Origin: Vibrio qingdaonensis
GTDB taxonomy: Bacteria; Pseudomonadota; Gammaproteobacteria; Enterobacterales; Vibrionaceae
Direction: 5' to 3'
NCBI RefSeq assembly: GCF_026191675.1
Contig: NZ_JAKRRY010000028.1
Span: 1 to 64,000, forward strand
DNA length: 64,000 bases
Positions 29,708 through 38,708 of the stretch are shown here, piece by piece. The notes beneath the pieces were generated by a model. It was not told where the DNA came from. It worked only from the letters and a program-made list of their open reading frames with translations, and searched no databases. The position numbers and the translations under genes were made by a program. Every line of letters starts with the position of its first letter. The first letter of the stretch is position 1.

Positions 29708-30622
29708 TTACAACTTGTACTTAGATAGGTCAGGTCTGGAAGCGAGTGATGCTTCAACAAGACTAATTACCGCTTGACGTTCCTCGCCTTGAAGCAGCTG
29801 ACGAGGTGGACGAACTTGCTCTGATCCGCGACCGCAAACTTGCTCAGCGAGCTTGATGCATTGCACTAGGGTAGGAATGGTGTCGAGTTTCAGTAGTGGT
29901 AAGAACCAACGATAGATTTCCAGCGCTTCGGCATAGCGCCCTTGGCTGGCTAGTTTATAGATGGCCACCGACTCAGCTGGAAAGGCATTCGTCAGTCCCG
30001 AAATCCACCCCGTCGCACCCAGCATTAATGATTCTAATGCGATGTCATCCACACCGCTGAAAACCGTAAAGCGGGAATCAAACTCATTGAACAATTCGGT
30101 GATTCTACGGGTATCGGTTGTGGACTCCTTTATCGCAACAATATTGTCGAACTGCGCCACTTTTGCCATGATTTCAAGATTCACATCCACACCATAAGAG
30201 ACTGGGTTGTTGTAAATCATCATTGGCATTTCGGGTGTCGCTTCCGCTAACGTGCGGTAGTACTCGTACGTTTCTGAATCTGACGTTCGATACACCATCG
30301 CTGGCATCACCATACAACCATCAACGCCTATTTTTTTTGCATCTTGCATATAATCAACGGCCGCCGAGGTAATCGACTCCGCCGTTCCGGCGATTAATGG
30401 CACTCGACCCGCCACCACCTCTTTAGCCGCTTGCAATACTTGACGTTTCTCTTCTGGATACAGCGCGCAGTTCTCACCTACCGTTCCTAAGCATATGATG
30501 CCATTCACCCCATCATTGATCTGATTATCAATCACAGTCTGCGTGGCATCTAAGTCAATCGTAAGGTCGCGTCTAAACTGAGTACTTACTGCTGGGTATA
30601 CCCCTTTCCAATCAATATTCAT
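29708..30622 (-). CDS. DHDPS-family lyase, probable 4-hydroxy-pyrroline-2-carboxylate deaminase
   Basis: A 304-residue TIM-barrel enzyme of the dihydrodipicolinate synthase/N-acetylneuraminate lyase family. The Schiff-base Lys lies in NIVAIKESTTDTRRI (about 160-170) and the family Tyr in MMIYNNPVSYGVD (about 133-145). In Hyp clusters such a protein deaminates and dehydrates the cyclic imine to 2-oxoglutarate semialdehyde. Here it sits between the transporter and a pyrroline-carboxylate reductase-like gene, with a putative GntR operator directly before its start. Function is assigned from family plus context. Confidence 0.82.
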   Translation of the reverse strand: MNIDWKGVYPAVSTQFRRDLTIDLDATQTVIDNQINDGVNGIICLGTVGENCALYPEEKRQVLQAAKEVVAGRVPLIAGTAESITSAAVDYMQDAKKIGVDGCMVMPAMVYRTSDSETYEYYRTLAEATPEMPMMIYNNPVSYGVDVNLEIMAKVAQFDNIVAIKESTTDTRRITELFNEFDSRFTVFSGVDDIALESLMLGATGWISGLTNAFPAESVAIYKLASQGRYAEALEIYRWFLPLLKLDTIPTLVQCIKLAEQVCGRGSEQVRPPRQLLQGEERQAVISLVEASLASRPDLSKYKL

Positions 30623-30638
30623 TCAATTCCTTCCATTT

Positions 30639-30656
30639 GTATATTGTATGCAATTT
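30639..30656 (+). promoter_or_regulatory. Putative GntR operator upstream of the deaminase gene (site a)
   Basis: GTATATTGTATGCAATTT lies 16 bases before the DHDPS-family start. It matches the site near oppA at 15 of 18 positions. Confidence 0.6.
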
Positions 30657-30677
30657 AAAGTTCGAGCCAAAAGCCCA

Positions 30678-31685
30678 TCATGCCCCAACCTCAAGTTGGG
30701 ATGAGTTTTCAAGTACCACATGCGCTGCTGCTAAATCGGCAAGCGCACTACCAACTGATTTATATAGTGTTATTTCCTCTTGGCTATTAAGCCCTTTCCT
30801 GTAACCAGAGACCTTGCCGCGACCCAAAACTTTACCGCTGCATAGCTCTGGTAACTCAGCGATGATCTGTTCCGGTGAAAACTCGCCCTCTGCAATGGGG
30901 ATGAGTAACTCGCCAGCTTCAGATAAAACATTGATACGACTGTCGACATACACCTTAGATCGCAACACCAATTGTGTATCGCACTCACGCCTATCGCGAT
31001 GATGGTTACCCACCAAGTCCACATGCGTACCCGCCCTTACCTTTTCTCCCTTAAAAAGCGGTTCTGGCGAGCCCGTCACACACGACACCATGTCGGCACA
31101 CTGCAAGCCTTGCTCAACATCACTGACAATACTCACTTGGTATTGCCGCTCTCTTGGTAGCGCCTGATATTCCGCACCATGAACAATTTTTTCTGCTGTC
31201 ATCGCGGATTTTTGTTGGTCTCTACCCCATATCAGCACCCGCTTCAACGGTCTGATAGCGGCATACGCCCAAGCAAAATAAGCCGCTAAATGACCATTAC
31301 CACAGATCAGAAGAGTATCTGCGTCCGAGCGCGCCAAATAATCGGCAGCCAATGCCGACGCCGCTGCCGTACGCCAATACGTCAATACTTTCGCATCCAT
31401 AGAAGCCAATGGCGCACCATCTTGACGGCGAAAAGCCAACAATCTTGATGACAACACGTCTTTACCATCTGAGATGTTGCTTGGAAAATACGTGAATGCC
31501 TTCACGGCAATCAGCTCCTCATTCCAAGCCGGCAATAACGCTAATGCATCATCACTTTCTTTTGACAAGTGCATCACGTTTCGCTGCGGCACCGTTGCCG
31601 GCTGTGCATACACATGTCTCATGGCGCTAATCAGCGAACTCATACTTAGCGCGCGCTCAATCTGTTCCGACTCAAAAGTGTCCAT
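30678..31685 (-). CDS. Ornithine cyclodeaminase/mu-crystallin family, probable pyrroline-2-carboxylate reductase
   Basis: A 335-residue protein with a Rossmann-type NAD(P) motif, LLICGNGHLAAYFA (about 125-138). The mu-crystallin family region ADMVSCVTGSPEPLF (about 195-209) and HVDLVGNHHRDRRECD follow. In Hyp gene clusters this family (LhpI type) reduces pyrroline-2-carboxylate from trans-3-hydroxyproline to proline. That would let the cell use 3-Hyp, which also occurs in collagen. The matching dehydratase is not seen in the window. It is co-directional with the SBP and deaminase genes. Confidence 0.8.
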   Translation of the reverse strand: MDTFESEQIERALSMSSLISAMRHVYAQPATVPQRNVMHLSKESDDALALLPAWNEELIAVKAFTYFPSNISDGKDVLSSRLLAFRRQDGAPLASMDAKVLTYWRTAAASALAADYLARSDADTLLICGNGHLAAYFAWAYAAIRPLKRVLIWGRDQQKSAMTAEKIVHGAEYQALPRERQYQVSIVSDVEQGLQCADMVSCVTGSPEPLFKGEKVRAGTHVDLVGNHHRDRRECDTQLVLRSKVYVDSRINVLSEAGELLIPIAEGEFSPEQIIAELPELCSGKVLGRGKVSGYRKGLNSQEEITLYKSVGSALADLAAAHVVLENSSQLEVGA

Positions 31686-31750
31686 CTGTCCTCCGTCGTT
31701 CCTGCTGAGGTATCGGAGTTAACCCACACCTCAGCTTGTAAGGATTAGTT

Positions 31751-32830
31751 CTAGTTCAACAACCAGGTATTAAACTCTTCATTGAGTTCATCGGCATAAT
31801 CTGACCACCACTCATCATTGATAAGAAAGGCCGTGTCGAAATTACCTGGAGCGGTGGGTAAACTGGCAAGAATTTCTGGACTAACTACCGCTGATGAAGA
31901 CTTTCTTGTAGGTCCATAGGCGACGTATTTCGCCTGCTCTGCCAGTGGCGTTGTGCCAGATGAGAAGACGATAAAGTCCATCGCCTTTTGAAGGTTCTTA
32001 CTGCCTTTCGGAATCGCCCAACCGTTCATGTAGCCGATTTGTCGATCCCAAATAATCTTAAATGGCTGCCCTTCATCTTTTGCCGCATTGTGAATACGCC
32101 CATTAAATGCAGACGCGATCACCACCTCTTTATCCGCTAGCATTTGTGGGGGTTGTGCGCCCGTCGTCCACCATAAAACTTCAGGTTTAATCGTATCGAG
32201 CTTCGCAAACGCTCGCGCTCGACCTTCTTCCGTTTCAAGTTGGCTGTATACCTCTTCTGGCTTAACGCCATCGGCTAGCAGCGCCCATTCAAGGTTTCCT
32301 TGCGGTTGCTTTTGTAGTGCGCGACGACCAGGAAAATTCTGCAAATCAAAGAGATCAACCAATTTGCTAGGAACCGGCTTTCCTGAAAAAGCTTCCTCAT
32401 TCACCGCTAAGATGGTGGAAACGACAATAGTGTTGATCGCACACTCATGAATCGCGCCATCAATAAAGTCTTTCTCAGCAGGGGTTCCATCGCTTCCTTT
32501 TGGCAAGATGCTCGGATCAAACGGTTCTAATAAACCTTCTGCACAACCTCGTACGATGTCTGGCTTATCAAGGGAAACTAAATCCCAACGGACATTATTC
32601 GCCTCAACTTGTGCCTTAATTTCTGCCAAGCCACCGCTAAAGTCCTCTGAAACAATGGTCGTTCCTGTACTGGCAATAAATGGCTTGTGATAAGCCTCTA
32701 CTTGGCTCTTTGTAAAAGCGCCCCCCCAAGACACAACGGTTAATTTATCTTCTGCTGATGCATTAAACGACGCCGCCGCAGTGATTGCAGACAGCATTAT
32801 TGTCATCGGCACCAAGTTCACTCTAGACAT
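31751..32830 (-). CDS. ABC transporter periplasmic solute-binding protein, PotD-like
   Basis: About 359 residues from ATG 32830, which has an AAGGAAAG site; a longer frame to 32857 is less likely. A signal peptide ends near FNASA. Mature features include LTVVSWGGAFTKSQ at the start and SLDKPDIVRGCAEGLLEP, both typical of the PotD/spermidine-type extracellular solute-binding family. It forms the import system with the PotABC-like genes downstream, interrupted only by two Hyp enzyme genes. Free hydroxyproline is the likely ligand. A putative operator lies about 93 bases upstream. Confidence 0.9.
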   Translation of the reverse strand: MSRVNLVPMTIMLSAITAAASFNASAEDKLTVVSWGGAFTKSQVEAYHKPFIASTGTTIVSEDFSGGLAEIKAQVEANNVRWDLVSLDKPDIVRGCAEGLLEPFDPSILPKGSDGTPAEKDFIDGAIHECAINTIVVSTILAVNEEAFSGKPVPSKLVDLFDLQNFPGRRALQKQPQGNLEWALLADGVKPEEVYSQLETEEGRARAFAKLDTIKPEVLWWTTGAQPPQMLADKEVVIASAFNGRIHNAAKDEGQPFKIIWDRQIGYMNGWAIPKGSKNLQKAMDFIVFSSGTTPLAEQAKYVAYGPTRKSSSAVVSPEILASLPTAPGNFDTAFLINDEWWSDYADELNEEFNTWLLN

Positions 32831-32922
32831 ATTTCTTTCCTTTTTTGTCTTTCCCATTAAGGCATCTTGGTACGACTATTTGACGCCATTTTATTAACTA
32901 TTTATTAACATAATTGTTAAGT

Positions 32923-32940
32923 ATATTTTATACAATATTT
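32923..32940 (-). promoter_or_regulatory. Putative GntR operator upstream of the solute-binding protein gene (site b)
   Basis: Read on the minus strand it is AAATATTGTATAAAATAT, 16 of 18 to the consensus. A TTAACA element follows on the same side as in site c, giving two extended near-identical copies in opposite orientation. Confidence 0.65.
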
Positions 32941-32954
32941 AATATTAAAAAAAT

Positions 32955-34187
32955 TTAACTAAATCGGCGTAGTGTGAAAGGCGCCACATTTAACGAAGTC
33001 GCTTGCTTTTCGATCATCTGCCCCATTAACTCCGCAGTAATGGCCGCATGGGTCAAGCCTAAGTGTTGATGCCCAAAAGCCAGCAAAATATTGCCATCAC
33101 AGATCGAGTCAATAACCGGCAATGAGTCACTGATTGTTGGGCGACAGCCCATCCACTCTTCTCCCAACATCGCCTTATCAATGCCGTCCTGAAGCATGAT
33201 GTCGCCTTGCTCTGCCAGTAGCCGAGTTCGCTTATCATTGAAAGGCGCACGACTTCCCGCATATTCCACTGTCCCTGCTAATCTCAAACCATATTTCATC
33301 GGAGTCATGATAAATTTTCGATCCGCACTGCTTACCGGTATCGGCAATCGATCCTGGTGATCATCAACCATGACGTGATAACCTCTTTCTGCCTGAATGG
33401 GCACTTTAATACCGGTCAAGGACTCAACGAAGTGACCAGAATGAACACCAGCAGCAATCACGACGTTATCGAAAGCCAAGGTGGTACCAGCAGTTTGAAT
33501 TTCGGCATTTGGGGTGATTTTTTCAACCCCTTTCTGAACGAATTCTCCACCGAGTGAGGAGTACGCTTTTTCTATTGCAAGGCACATCTCATAAGGCTCT
33601 AGGGTATGCCCGGTATTAGGGAAAAACACCCCGTGACGCACTTGCAACCCCAATTTTGGCAACCTTTTCCGTAGCTGCTTTTTATCCCAAACCTCATACT
33701 CCACTTCACAATGTTCAAGTGATGATAAGGTCGCTTGATAGGCTTGAAACAAAGCATCGCTTTCAAACACTAAAAGCGACCCATCCATTTTGATTAACTC
33801 TTGTTGGTGGATAGGCTCAAGCAGCCGATACCAACTACCAACGGCTGACTGATTCAAGCTACTTATCGCCTTGGTAGAGCGTTCATAGGTTCTCTTTCTT
33901 GCGCTAAATAAAAAACGAATCATCCAAGGTAACGTTGAAAAAACGTCCCTCCAACGAATGGATAATGGGCTCTGAGAAGAAAAGAGCATGCTCGGTATTT
34001 GCAGCAAAAGACTGGGGGTCGCGAGTGGGAAAACTTGCTCTGTGGCGATATGACCGGCGTTGCCTTTCGAGCACCCCTCAGCAGGGCCTTGTTTATCGAA
34101 TATTGTCACTTGATGGCCTTGCTGTTGAAGATGCAGCCCAATCGTAAGACCAATGACTCCCCCTCCAACCACCGCAACTTTCTGCAT
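32955..34187 (-). CDS. FAD-dependent D-amino acid dehydrogenase, probable D-hydroxyproline dehydrogenase
   Basis: About 410 residues from ATG 34187, behind a perfect AGGAGG ribosome site; upstream in-frame starts to 34229 are rejected. The N-terminal FAD motif is VAVVGGGVIGLTIGLHLQQ, followed by CSKGNAGHIA, and the C-terminal substrate/FAD region includes GCRPTISDSLPVI. This is the DadA family. Next to a 4-Hyp epimerase, the expected reaction is oxidation of cis-4-hydroxy-D-proline to the 4-hydroxy-pyrroline-2-carboxylate imine at the membrane. It is divergent from the epimerase gene. Confidence 0.87.
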   Translation of the reverse strand: MQKVAVVGGGVIGLTIGLHLQQQGHQVTIFDKQGPAEGCSKGNAGHIATEQVFPLATPSLLLQIPSMLFSSQSPLSIRWRDVFSTLPWMIRFLFSARKRTYERSTKAISSLNQSAVGSWYRLLEPIHQQELIKMDGSLLVFESDALFQAYQATLSSLEHCEVEYEVWDKKQLRKRLPKLGLQVRHGVFFPNTGHTLEPYEMCLAIEKAYSSLGGEFVQKGVEKITPNAEIQTAGTTLAFDNVVIAAGVHSGHFVESLTGIKVPIQAERGYHVMVDDHQDRLPIPVSSADRKFIMTPMKYGLRLAGTVEYAGSRAPFNDKRTRLLAEQGDIMLQDGIDKAMLGEEWMGCRPTISDSLPVIDSICDGNILLAFGHQHLGLTHAAITAELMGQMIEKQATSLNVAPFTLRRFS

Positions 34188-34239
34188 TTTCGATCCTCCT
34201 GAATTATTCATGATCTTGCTTCGCATCACACTTCACAAT

Positions 34240-34257
34240 ATAAATTGTATAAAATAT
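34240..34257 (+). promoter_or_regulatory. Putative GntR operator in the dehydrogenase/epimerase divergent promoter (site c)
   Basis: ATAAATTGTATAAAATAT, 16 of 18 to the consensus, lies between the divergent dehydrogenase and epimerase genes. It could serve both. Confidence 0.65.
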
Positions 34258-34321
34258 ACTTAACATTAAGTTAACATTGATTGCGCATAATTCAACCACT
34301 TTGTTATCAGAGGACCTGAAA

Positions 34322-35323
34322 ATGAGACAAGGCACCTTTTTTTGTATCGATGCTCATACCTGTGGCAATCCCGTACGATTGGTTGCTGGTGGGGTACCAC
34401 CGCTCGAAGGCAATACCATGAGTGAAAAACGTCAATACTTTCTCACGCACTATGATTGGATTCGTCAGGCATTAATGTTTGAACCACGCGGTCATTCGAT
34501 TATGTCAGGTTCTGTGGTGCTGCCTCCTTGCAGCAGTAATGCTGACGCCTCGATCTTATTTATTGAAACGAGCGGGTGCTTACCGATGTGCGGACATGGC
34601 ACGATTGGCACTGTCACCGCCGCCATCGAGAACAAACTCATTCATCCTAAGGTTCCGGGACAACTTATTCTCGACGTGCCTGCAGGGCAAATTACCGTCC
34701 ACTATCAGATGGACGACGACAAAGTGACATCAGTGAAAATCTTTAATGTACCCGCCTACCTCGCCCATCGAGATGTCAAAGTCTATGTGGAGGGAATGGG
34801 TGAAATTAGTGTGGATGTCTCCTATGGAGGAAACTACTACGTCATTGTCGATCCCCAAGAAAATTACTTGGGACTAGAGCATTACTCACCCGATGAAATC
34901 TTGATCCTTAGCCCTAAAGTACGCCAAGCCGTTTCTGATGCGGTGCAGTGCGTGCACCCCGACGACCCCACCGTCAAAGGCGTCTCACATGTTCTGTGGA
35001 CAGGCACACCAACGCAACCGGGAGCGACTGCGAAAAATGCGGTTTTCTACGGTGATAAAGCATTGGACCGCTCACCTTGTGGAACGGGCACCAGCGCTCG
35101 CATGGCGCAATGGCATGCCAAAGGCCGACTTGCCCAAGGAGAAGACTTTATCCATGAGAGTATCATTGGCAGTTTATTCCATGGTCGTATTGAGTCAGAG
35201 ACCAGCGTCAATGGCAAAGCGGCGATCTTGCCGAGTATCGAAGGATGGGCGCAAGTGTATGGCCACAACACAATTTGGGTCGACGACAACGACCCTTATG
35301 CCTACGGATTTGAAGTAAAATAA
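34322..35323 (+). CDS. 4-hydroxyproline 2-epimerase (proline racemase family)
   Basis: About 333 residues from ATG 34322, with AGAGGA eight bases before; the longer frame opens with a TTG at 34277 and is rejected. Both catalytic cysteines of the racemase/epimerase subgroup are present: CGHGTIG (about residue 90) and SPCGTGTSAR (about residue 252). Trans-3-hydroxyproline dehydratases carry Thr at the second site, so epimerase is favoured. It interconverts trans-4-hydroxy-L-proline and cis-4-hydroxy-D-proline, the first step of bacterial Hyp breakdown. It forms an operon with the dehydrogenase at 35345. Confidence 0.93.
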   Translation: MRQGTFFCIDAHTCGNPVRLVAGGVPPLEGNTMSEKRQYFLTHYDWIRQALMFEPRGHSIMSGSVVLPPCSSNADASILFIETSGCLPMCGHGTIGTVTAAIENKLIHPKVPGQLILDVPAGQITVHYQMDDDKVTSVKIFNVPAYLAHRDVKVYVEGMGEISVDVSYGGNYYVIVDPQENYLGLEHYSPDEILILSPKVRQAVSDAVQCVHPDDPTVKGVSHVLWTGTPTQPGATAKNAVFYGDKALDRSPCGTGTSARMAQWHAKGRLAQGEDFIHESIIGSLFHGRIESETSVNGKAAILPSIEGWAQVYGHNTIWVDDNDPYAYGFEVK

Positions 35324-35344
35324 TCAACAAAGGACAACACAATC

Positions 35345-36877
35345 ATGGTTAAGCCCGATACTTTTCAAGCCATTAACGCCTTTACTGGGGAGCCCATCAT
35401 CGGCTCATTTCCAATACAAGGCAAAGATGACGTAGATGCAGCATGCATGCACGCCCATAAGATTGCGCGAGAATACCGATACACCTCCAGTGAACAACGT
35501 GCTCAACTGCTTGACACCATCGCAGAGAAACTGCTGCTGCGCACCGATGAAATTGCGGCGCGCGCGCATTTGGAAACCGCACTGCCCCTTGCTCGTTTAA
35601 ATGGTGAAATGGGCAGAACCGCCAATCAATTACGATTATTTGCCAGCGTGTTACGTCAAGGTCACTGGCACCGAGCCATTGTTGATACGCCAGATCCACA
35701 AAGACAGCCGCTCGCAAAGCCCGATATTCGTCAGCAGCATATTGCTTTAGGTCCTGTTGCCGTATTTGGAGCCTCCAACTTTCCACTGGCCTTTTCTACC
35801 GCTGGTGGCGACACCGCCTCTGCACTTGCCGCTGGTTGCCCAGTGATTGTCAAGGGCCACAGCGCCCACCCGGGAACCAGTGAACTGGTCGCACAATGTA
35901 TTCAACAAGCGCTATCCGAATGCGAATTACCACAAGCGGTTTTCACCTTGCTACAAGGGAACAAACGCGAATTAGGGACATCACTGGTTTCTCATCCACT
36001 TGTTCAAGCGGTTGGATTTACCGGGTCAGTCAGCGGTGGACGCGCTCTGTTTGATTTAGCTCAGCAGCGCCCCATTCCTATTCCGTTTTATGGGGAATTA
36101 GGTGCCATCAACCCAACGTTTATTTTCCCGAATGCCCTAAATGACTATCAAAGCCTTGCCGAGCAATTCGTCCAATCCATGACGCTAGGCTGTGGACAGT
36201 TTTGCACTAAGCCAGGTGTTGTATTTGTGGTTGATGACGCTAACTCCAGTGCGTTTATTGAGACGGCTCAACACCTCATCAGCCAGCATAATGGTCATGT
36301 GCTATTAACCCCAAGCATTCGTGATGCGTATTGCCAACACACCCAGCTACGAGCAAAAGATGCCGGTTTATTGCATAGCCGAAATCAAAATATTAGTGAA
36401 GGCGTCGCCAGCACACTATTTGTGACCGATAGCCAAGCATGGCGCAATAACCCGCAGTGGGAAGAGGAGATTTTTGGTCCCCAATCCATGATTGTCCTTT
36501 GCCGTGATATCGACGATATGCAAGCATTAAGTGAGCAATTAGCTGGATCACTCACCGCCACCATTCATGCCGATAGCAAAGACTATCCGCAAGTCACGCG
36601 GTTATTAGCTAGGTTGGAAGAAATGGCCGGGCGAATCGTCTTTAATGGCTGGCCAACGGGTGTAGAAGTCAGCTATGCCATGATACATGGTGGCCCCTAC
36701 CCTGCGTCCACTCATGCGGCGTCGACATCCGTCGGGGCAAGCGCTATCGAGCGCTGGCTTAGACCTGTCGCCTATCAATCACTCCCTGAAGCCTTACTGC
36801 CACCAGCATTAAGTTCATCAAACCCTTTATCAGTACCGACATTAGTTGATGGTAAAACGTGGATGGTAAAAGGTTGA
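35345..36877 (+). CDS. 2-oxoglutarate semialdehyde dehydrogenase (KGSADH)
   Basis: A 510-residue aldehyde dehydrogenase. The catalytic Cys lies in MTLGCGQFCTKPG (about 280-292) and the general-base Glu in FYGELGAINP (about 250), with a VFGASNFPLAFS cofactor segment near 140. This motif set matches the 2,5-dioxovalerate group that oxidises 2-oxoglutarate semialdehyde to 2-oxoglutarate, the last step of Hyp catabolism. It starts 21 bases after the epimerase stop. A terminator follows directly. Confidence 0.9.
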   Translation: MVKPDTFQAINAFTGEPIIGSFPIQGKDDVDAACMHAHKIAREYRYTSSEQRAQLLDTIAEKLLLRTDEIAARAHLETALPLARLNGEMGRTANQLRLFASVLRQGHWHRAIVDTPDPQRQPLAKPDIRQQHIALGPVAVFGASNFPLAFSTAGGDTASALAAGCPVIVKGHSAHPGTSELVAQCIQQALSECELPQAVFTLLQGNKRELGTSLVSHPLVQAVGFTGSVSGGRALFDLAQQRPIPIPFYGELGAINPTFIFPNALNDYQSLAEQFVQSMTLGCGQFCTKPGVVFVVDDANSSAFIETAQHLISQHNGHVLLTPSIRDAYCQHTQLRAKDAGLLHSRNQNISEGVASTLFVTDSQAWRNNPQWEEEIFGPQSMIVLCRDIDDMQALSEQLAGSLTATIHADSKDYPQVTRLLARLEEMAGRIVFNGWPTGVEVSYAMIHGGPYPASTHAASTSVGASAIERWLRPVAYQSLPEALLPPALSSSNPLSVPTLVDGKTWMVKG

Positions 36878-36900
36878 TGGCAAAATAAGTCACCGACTAA

Positions 36901-36925
36901 AAAGGCACCAATTGGTGCCTTTCTT
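36901..36925 (+). terminator. Terminator after the KGSADH gene
   Basis: AAAGGCACC / GGTGCCTTT perfect stem around a four-base loop, with a short T-rich tail. Confidence 0.8.
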
Positions 36926-36989
36926 ATCGCATACGTCTCAAAAAATCGCCATCAAGACCAGAACCGTCGCAATAATCACTACACTCAGT

Positions 36990-37007
36990 GTATATTGGAT
37001 AAAATAT
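36990..37007 (+). promoter_or_regulatory. Putative GntR operator upstream of gntR (site e)
   Basis: GTATATTGGATAAAATAT, 17 of 18 to the consensus, ends 19 bases before the regulator start. The position suggests autorepression. Confidence 0.65.
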
Positions 37008-37026
37008 CGATTTCCCGGAGACTTGG

Positions 37027-37701
37027 ATGTCACAAAAACCCATATTTAAAACCCGTACTCAACTGGTTGAAGAAGCCATTCGCACCCGGATCCTTAAAGG
37101 TGAATTCAAAACAGGTCAACCATTGCGACAAGATGCATTGGCTCAAGAATTTAATGTCAGTCGTATTCCGGTACGAGAAGCGCTAGTACAACTAGAGGCG
37201 CAAGGATTAGTTAGCTTTGAAGCCCATAAAGGGGCCACAGTAACTGAGCTTTCTCCCGATAAAATTGATGAATTATTTGAGCTCAGGGCAGTTATAGAGT
37301 GCCACATTCTAGAACGCGCGATTCAAAACATGACAGAAGCCGATCTCAATCGAGCTCAACAAGTGCGCGAACGATTTGAAAGTATCGTCAATAGTGGTGA
37401 TGAGGTAGAAGAGTGGAGCAACTACAACTACGAATTTCACAAAGCGCTATACAGCCCAGCTAACATGCCTGAAACCATGGATATTATTAGCAACCTTAAC
37501 ACCAAATGTGATCGGTATATTCGGCTACAACTGCTGTTTACTACCGGTATTAAGAAAGCGGAAGACGAACATCTCGCCCTATTTGAAATGTGCCAAAACA
37601 AAGATGTGGACGGTGCTAAATACCTACTCAAAAAGCACATTATCGAAGCGGGTACCGCCATTAGAAACTTACTACTTGAACGGCAAAACCCTAAAACATA
37701 A
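37027..37701 (+). CDS. GntR family regulator (FadR/FCD subgroup), candidate hydroxyproline/collagen regulator
   Basis: A 224-residue protein. The winged-helix GntR domain covers about residues 8-75, with ALAQEFNVSRIPVREALVQLEAQGLV as recognition region. The FCD ligand-binding domain covers about 85-215, with its usual metal-site pattern of Asp/His residues (ELRAVIE..., NYEFHKALY, HLALFE). FCD regulators normally sense small acids and are released from DNA by them. It is flanked by Hyp and Opp genes, and the repeated motif lies directly before it, so it is the best candidate to bind sites a-e. Confidence 0.9.
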   Translation: MSQKPIFKTRTQLVEEAIRTRILKGEFKTGQPLRQDALAQEFNVSRIPVREALVQLEAQGLVSFEAHKGATVTELSPDKIDELFELRAVIECHILERAIQNMTEADLNRAQQVRERFESIVNSGDEVEEWSNYNYEFHKALYSPANMPETMDIISNLNTKCDRYIRLQLLFTTGIKKAEDEHLALFEMCQNKDVDGAKYLLKKHIIEAGTAIRNLLLERQNPKT

Positions 37702-37774
37702 TGCCCCCTAAGGCATAGCAAACCTAAGTATAAACAGTCGTTAGTCAGTCGTTAACCTAAGGAGTGGATCAAAG

Positions 37775-38554
37775 ATGCATGTAGGACCACGATTTATACT
37801 CGCTGCAATACGGAAAAAAATAAAAGATGAGGGTCTCGGTTATAGCGCATTATCCGATAGAACCGGGATTCCTCTCTCTACGATTAAACGTCACCTGCAT
37901 AGCCCTACCCTTGGGCTAGACAAAATTTTAATGTACGTAAACTATCTCAACACCGATTTAGTTGAGCTGTCTAAAATCGCCAATCAAATTCAACATGAAA
38001 ATGCACAAATCATCTGCGGCGATTTAAGTGATTTGTTTTTGGACCACCCCTATTTACTTGATTTTATTTACATGCTCACCGCACGTAACCTCTCCCCAGA
38101 CGCTATTGCACAGACACATGACCTCGACGATATCAGTCTAAGGTTCTATCTGCGTATCGCTGAAATCTTGGGGTATATCGAAGACTTTGGCGATGGTGTG
38201 ATCTACCGCTCTGGCAGCCGATTTCTTACCGAAGAAGGCTCTAAGCTAGATGCGTTATTTCGGCAACGATTCCAAGACGAATCCCTATCACACCCAATCC
38301 CTGCAAATTTTTGTATTGGCCGTATTCGCCTCACGCCCTCTCAAATCGACCAACTTGAACAAGACTTCTACGCTAAATTGATTGAATTAAATGCCATGAA
38401 CACATCATGTGAAGAAGGAGAACTCACTAATATTCTGATGCGATTTACGCCCGGAAAACAAATTCTCTTTTCAGATGGACTTCCTAACATTGACGGCACA
38501 CTGCTCAAACAAATTTCAGAACGTTTCAATCAAATAAAACACCAAGCCGAATAA
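37775..38554 (+). CDS. HTH-type protein of unknown family, possible regulator of opp genes
   Basis: A 259-residue protein. Its first 60 residues look like an XRE-like helix-turn-helix (LGYSALSDRTGIPLSTIKRHLHSP), with a predicted winged-helix-like second part around GYIEDFGDGVIYRSGSRFLTEEG. I recognise no named family for the C-terminal half. It lies 74 bases after gntR and before oppA, behind AAGGAG. A perfect inverted repeat lies between it and oppA and may be its target. Confidence 0.65.
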   Translation: MHVGPRFILAAIRKKIKDEGLGYSALSDRTGIPLSTIKRHLHSPTLGLDKILMYVNYLNTDLVELSKIANQIQHENAQIICGDLSDLFLDHPYLLDFIYMLTARNLSPDAIAQTHDLDDISLRFYLRIAEILGYIEDFGDGVIYRSGSRFLTEEGSKLDALFRQRFQDESLSHPIPANFCIGRIRLTPSQIDQLEQDFYAKLIELNAMNTSCEEGELTNILMRFTPGKQILFSDGLPNIDGTLLKQISERFNQIKHQAE

Positions 38555-38632
38555 CGATCAAGACACTTATTTCATCACCGCTGGTGCTACACCAAGTTCA
38601 ACAAAGCGCAAACTTCTCTCACACTATTTATC

Positions 38633-38655
38633 TTGGTCTCAGTTTCTGAGACCAA
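38633..38655. promoter_or_regulatory. Perfect inverted repeat upstream of oppA
   Basis: TTGGTCTCAG, three-base spacer TTT, CTGAGACCAA. No T run follows, so an operator is likelier than a terminator. The HTH protein encoded just upstream is a candidate binder. Confidence 0.5.
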
Positions 38656-38708
38656 CAAGCTCTCCGAATGACGTCTCGTTAATAAAATGTTAACAACCCG
38701 TTGCGCGA

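Noticed and set aside
34277..34321. N-terminal extension of the 4-Hyp epimerase
   Set aside because: It needs a TTG start without a ribosome site; ATG 34322 has AGAGGA and gives the usual family length.
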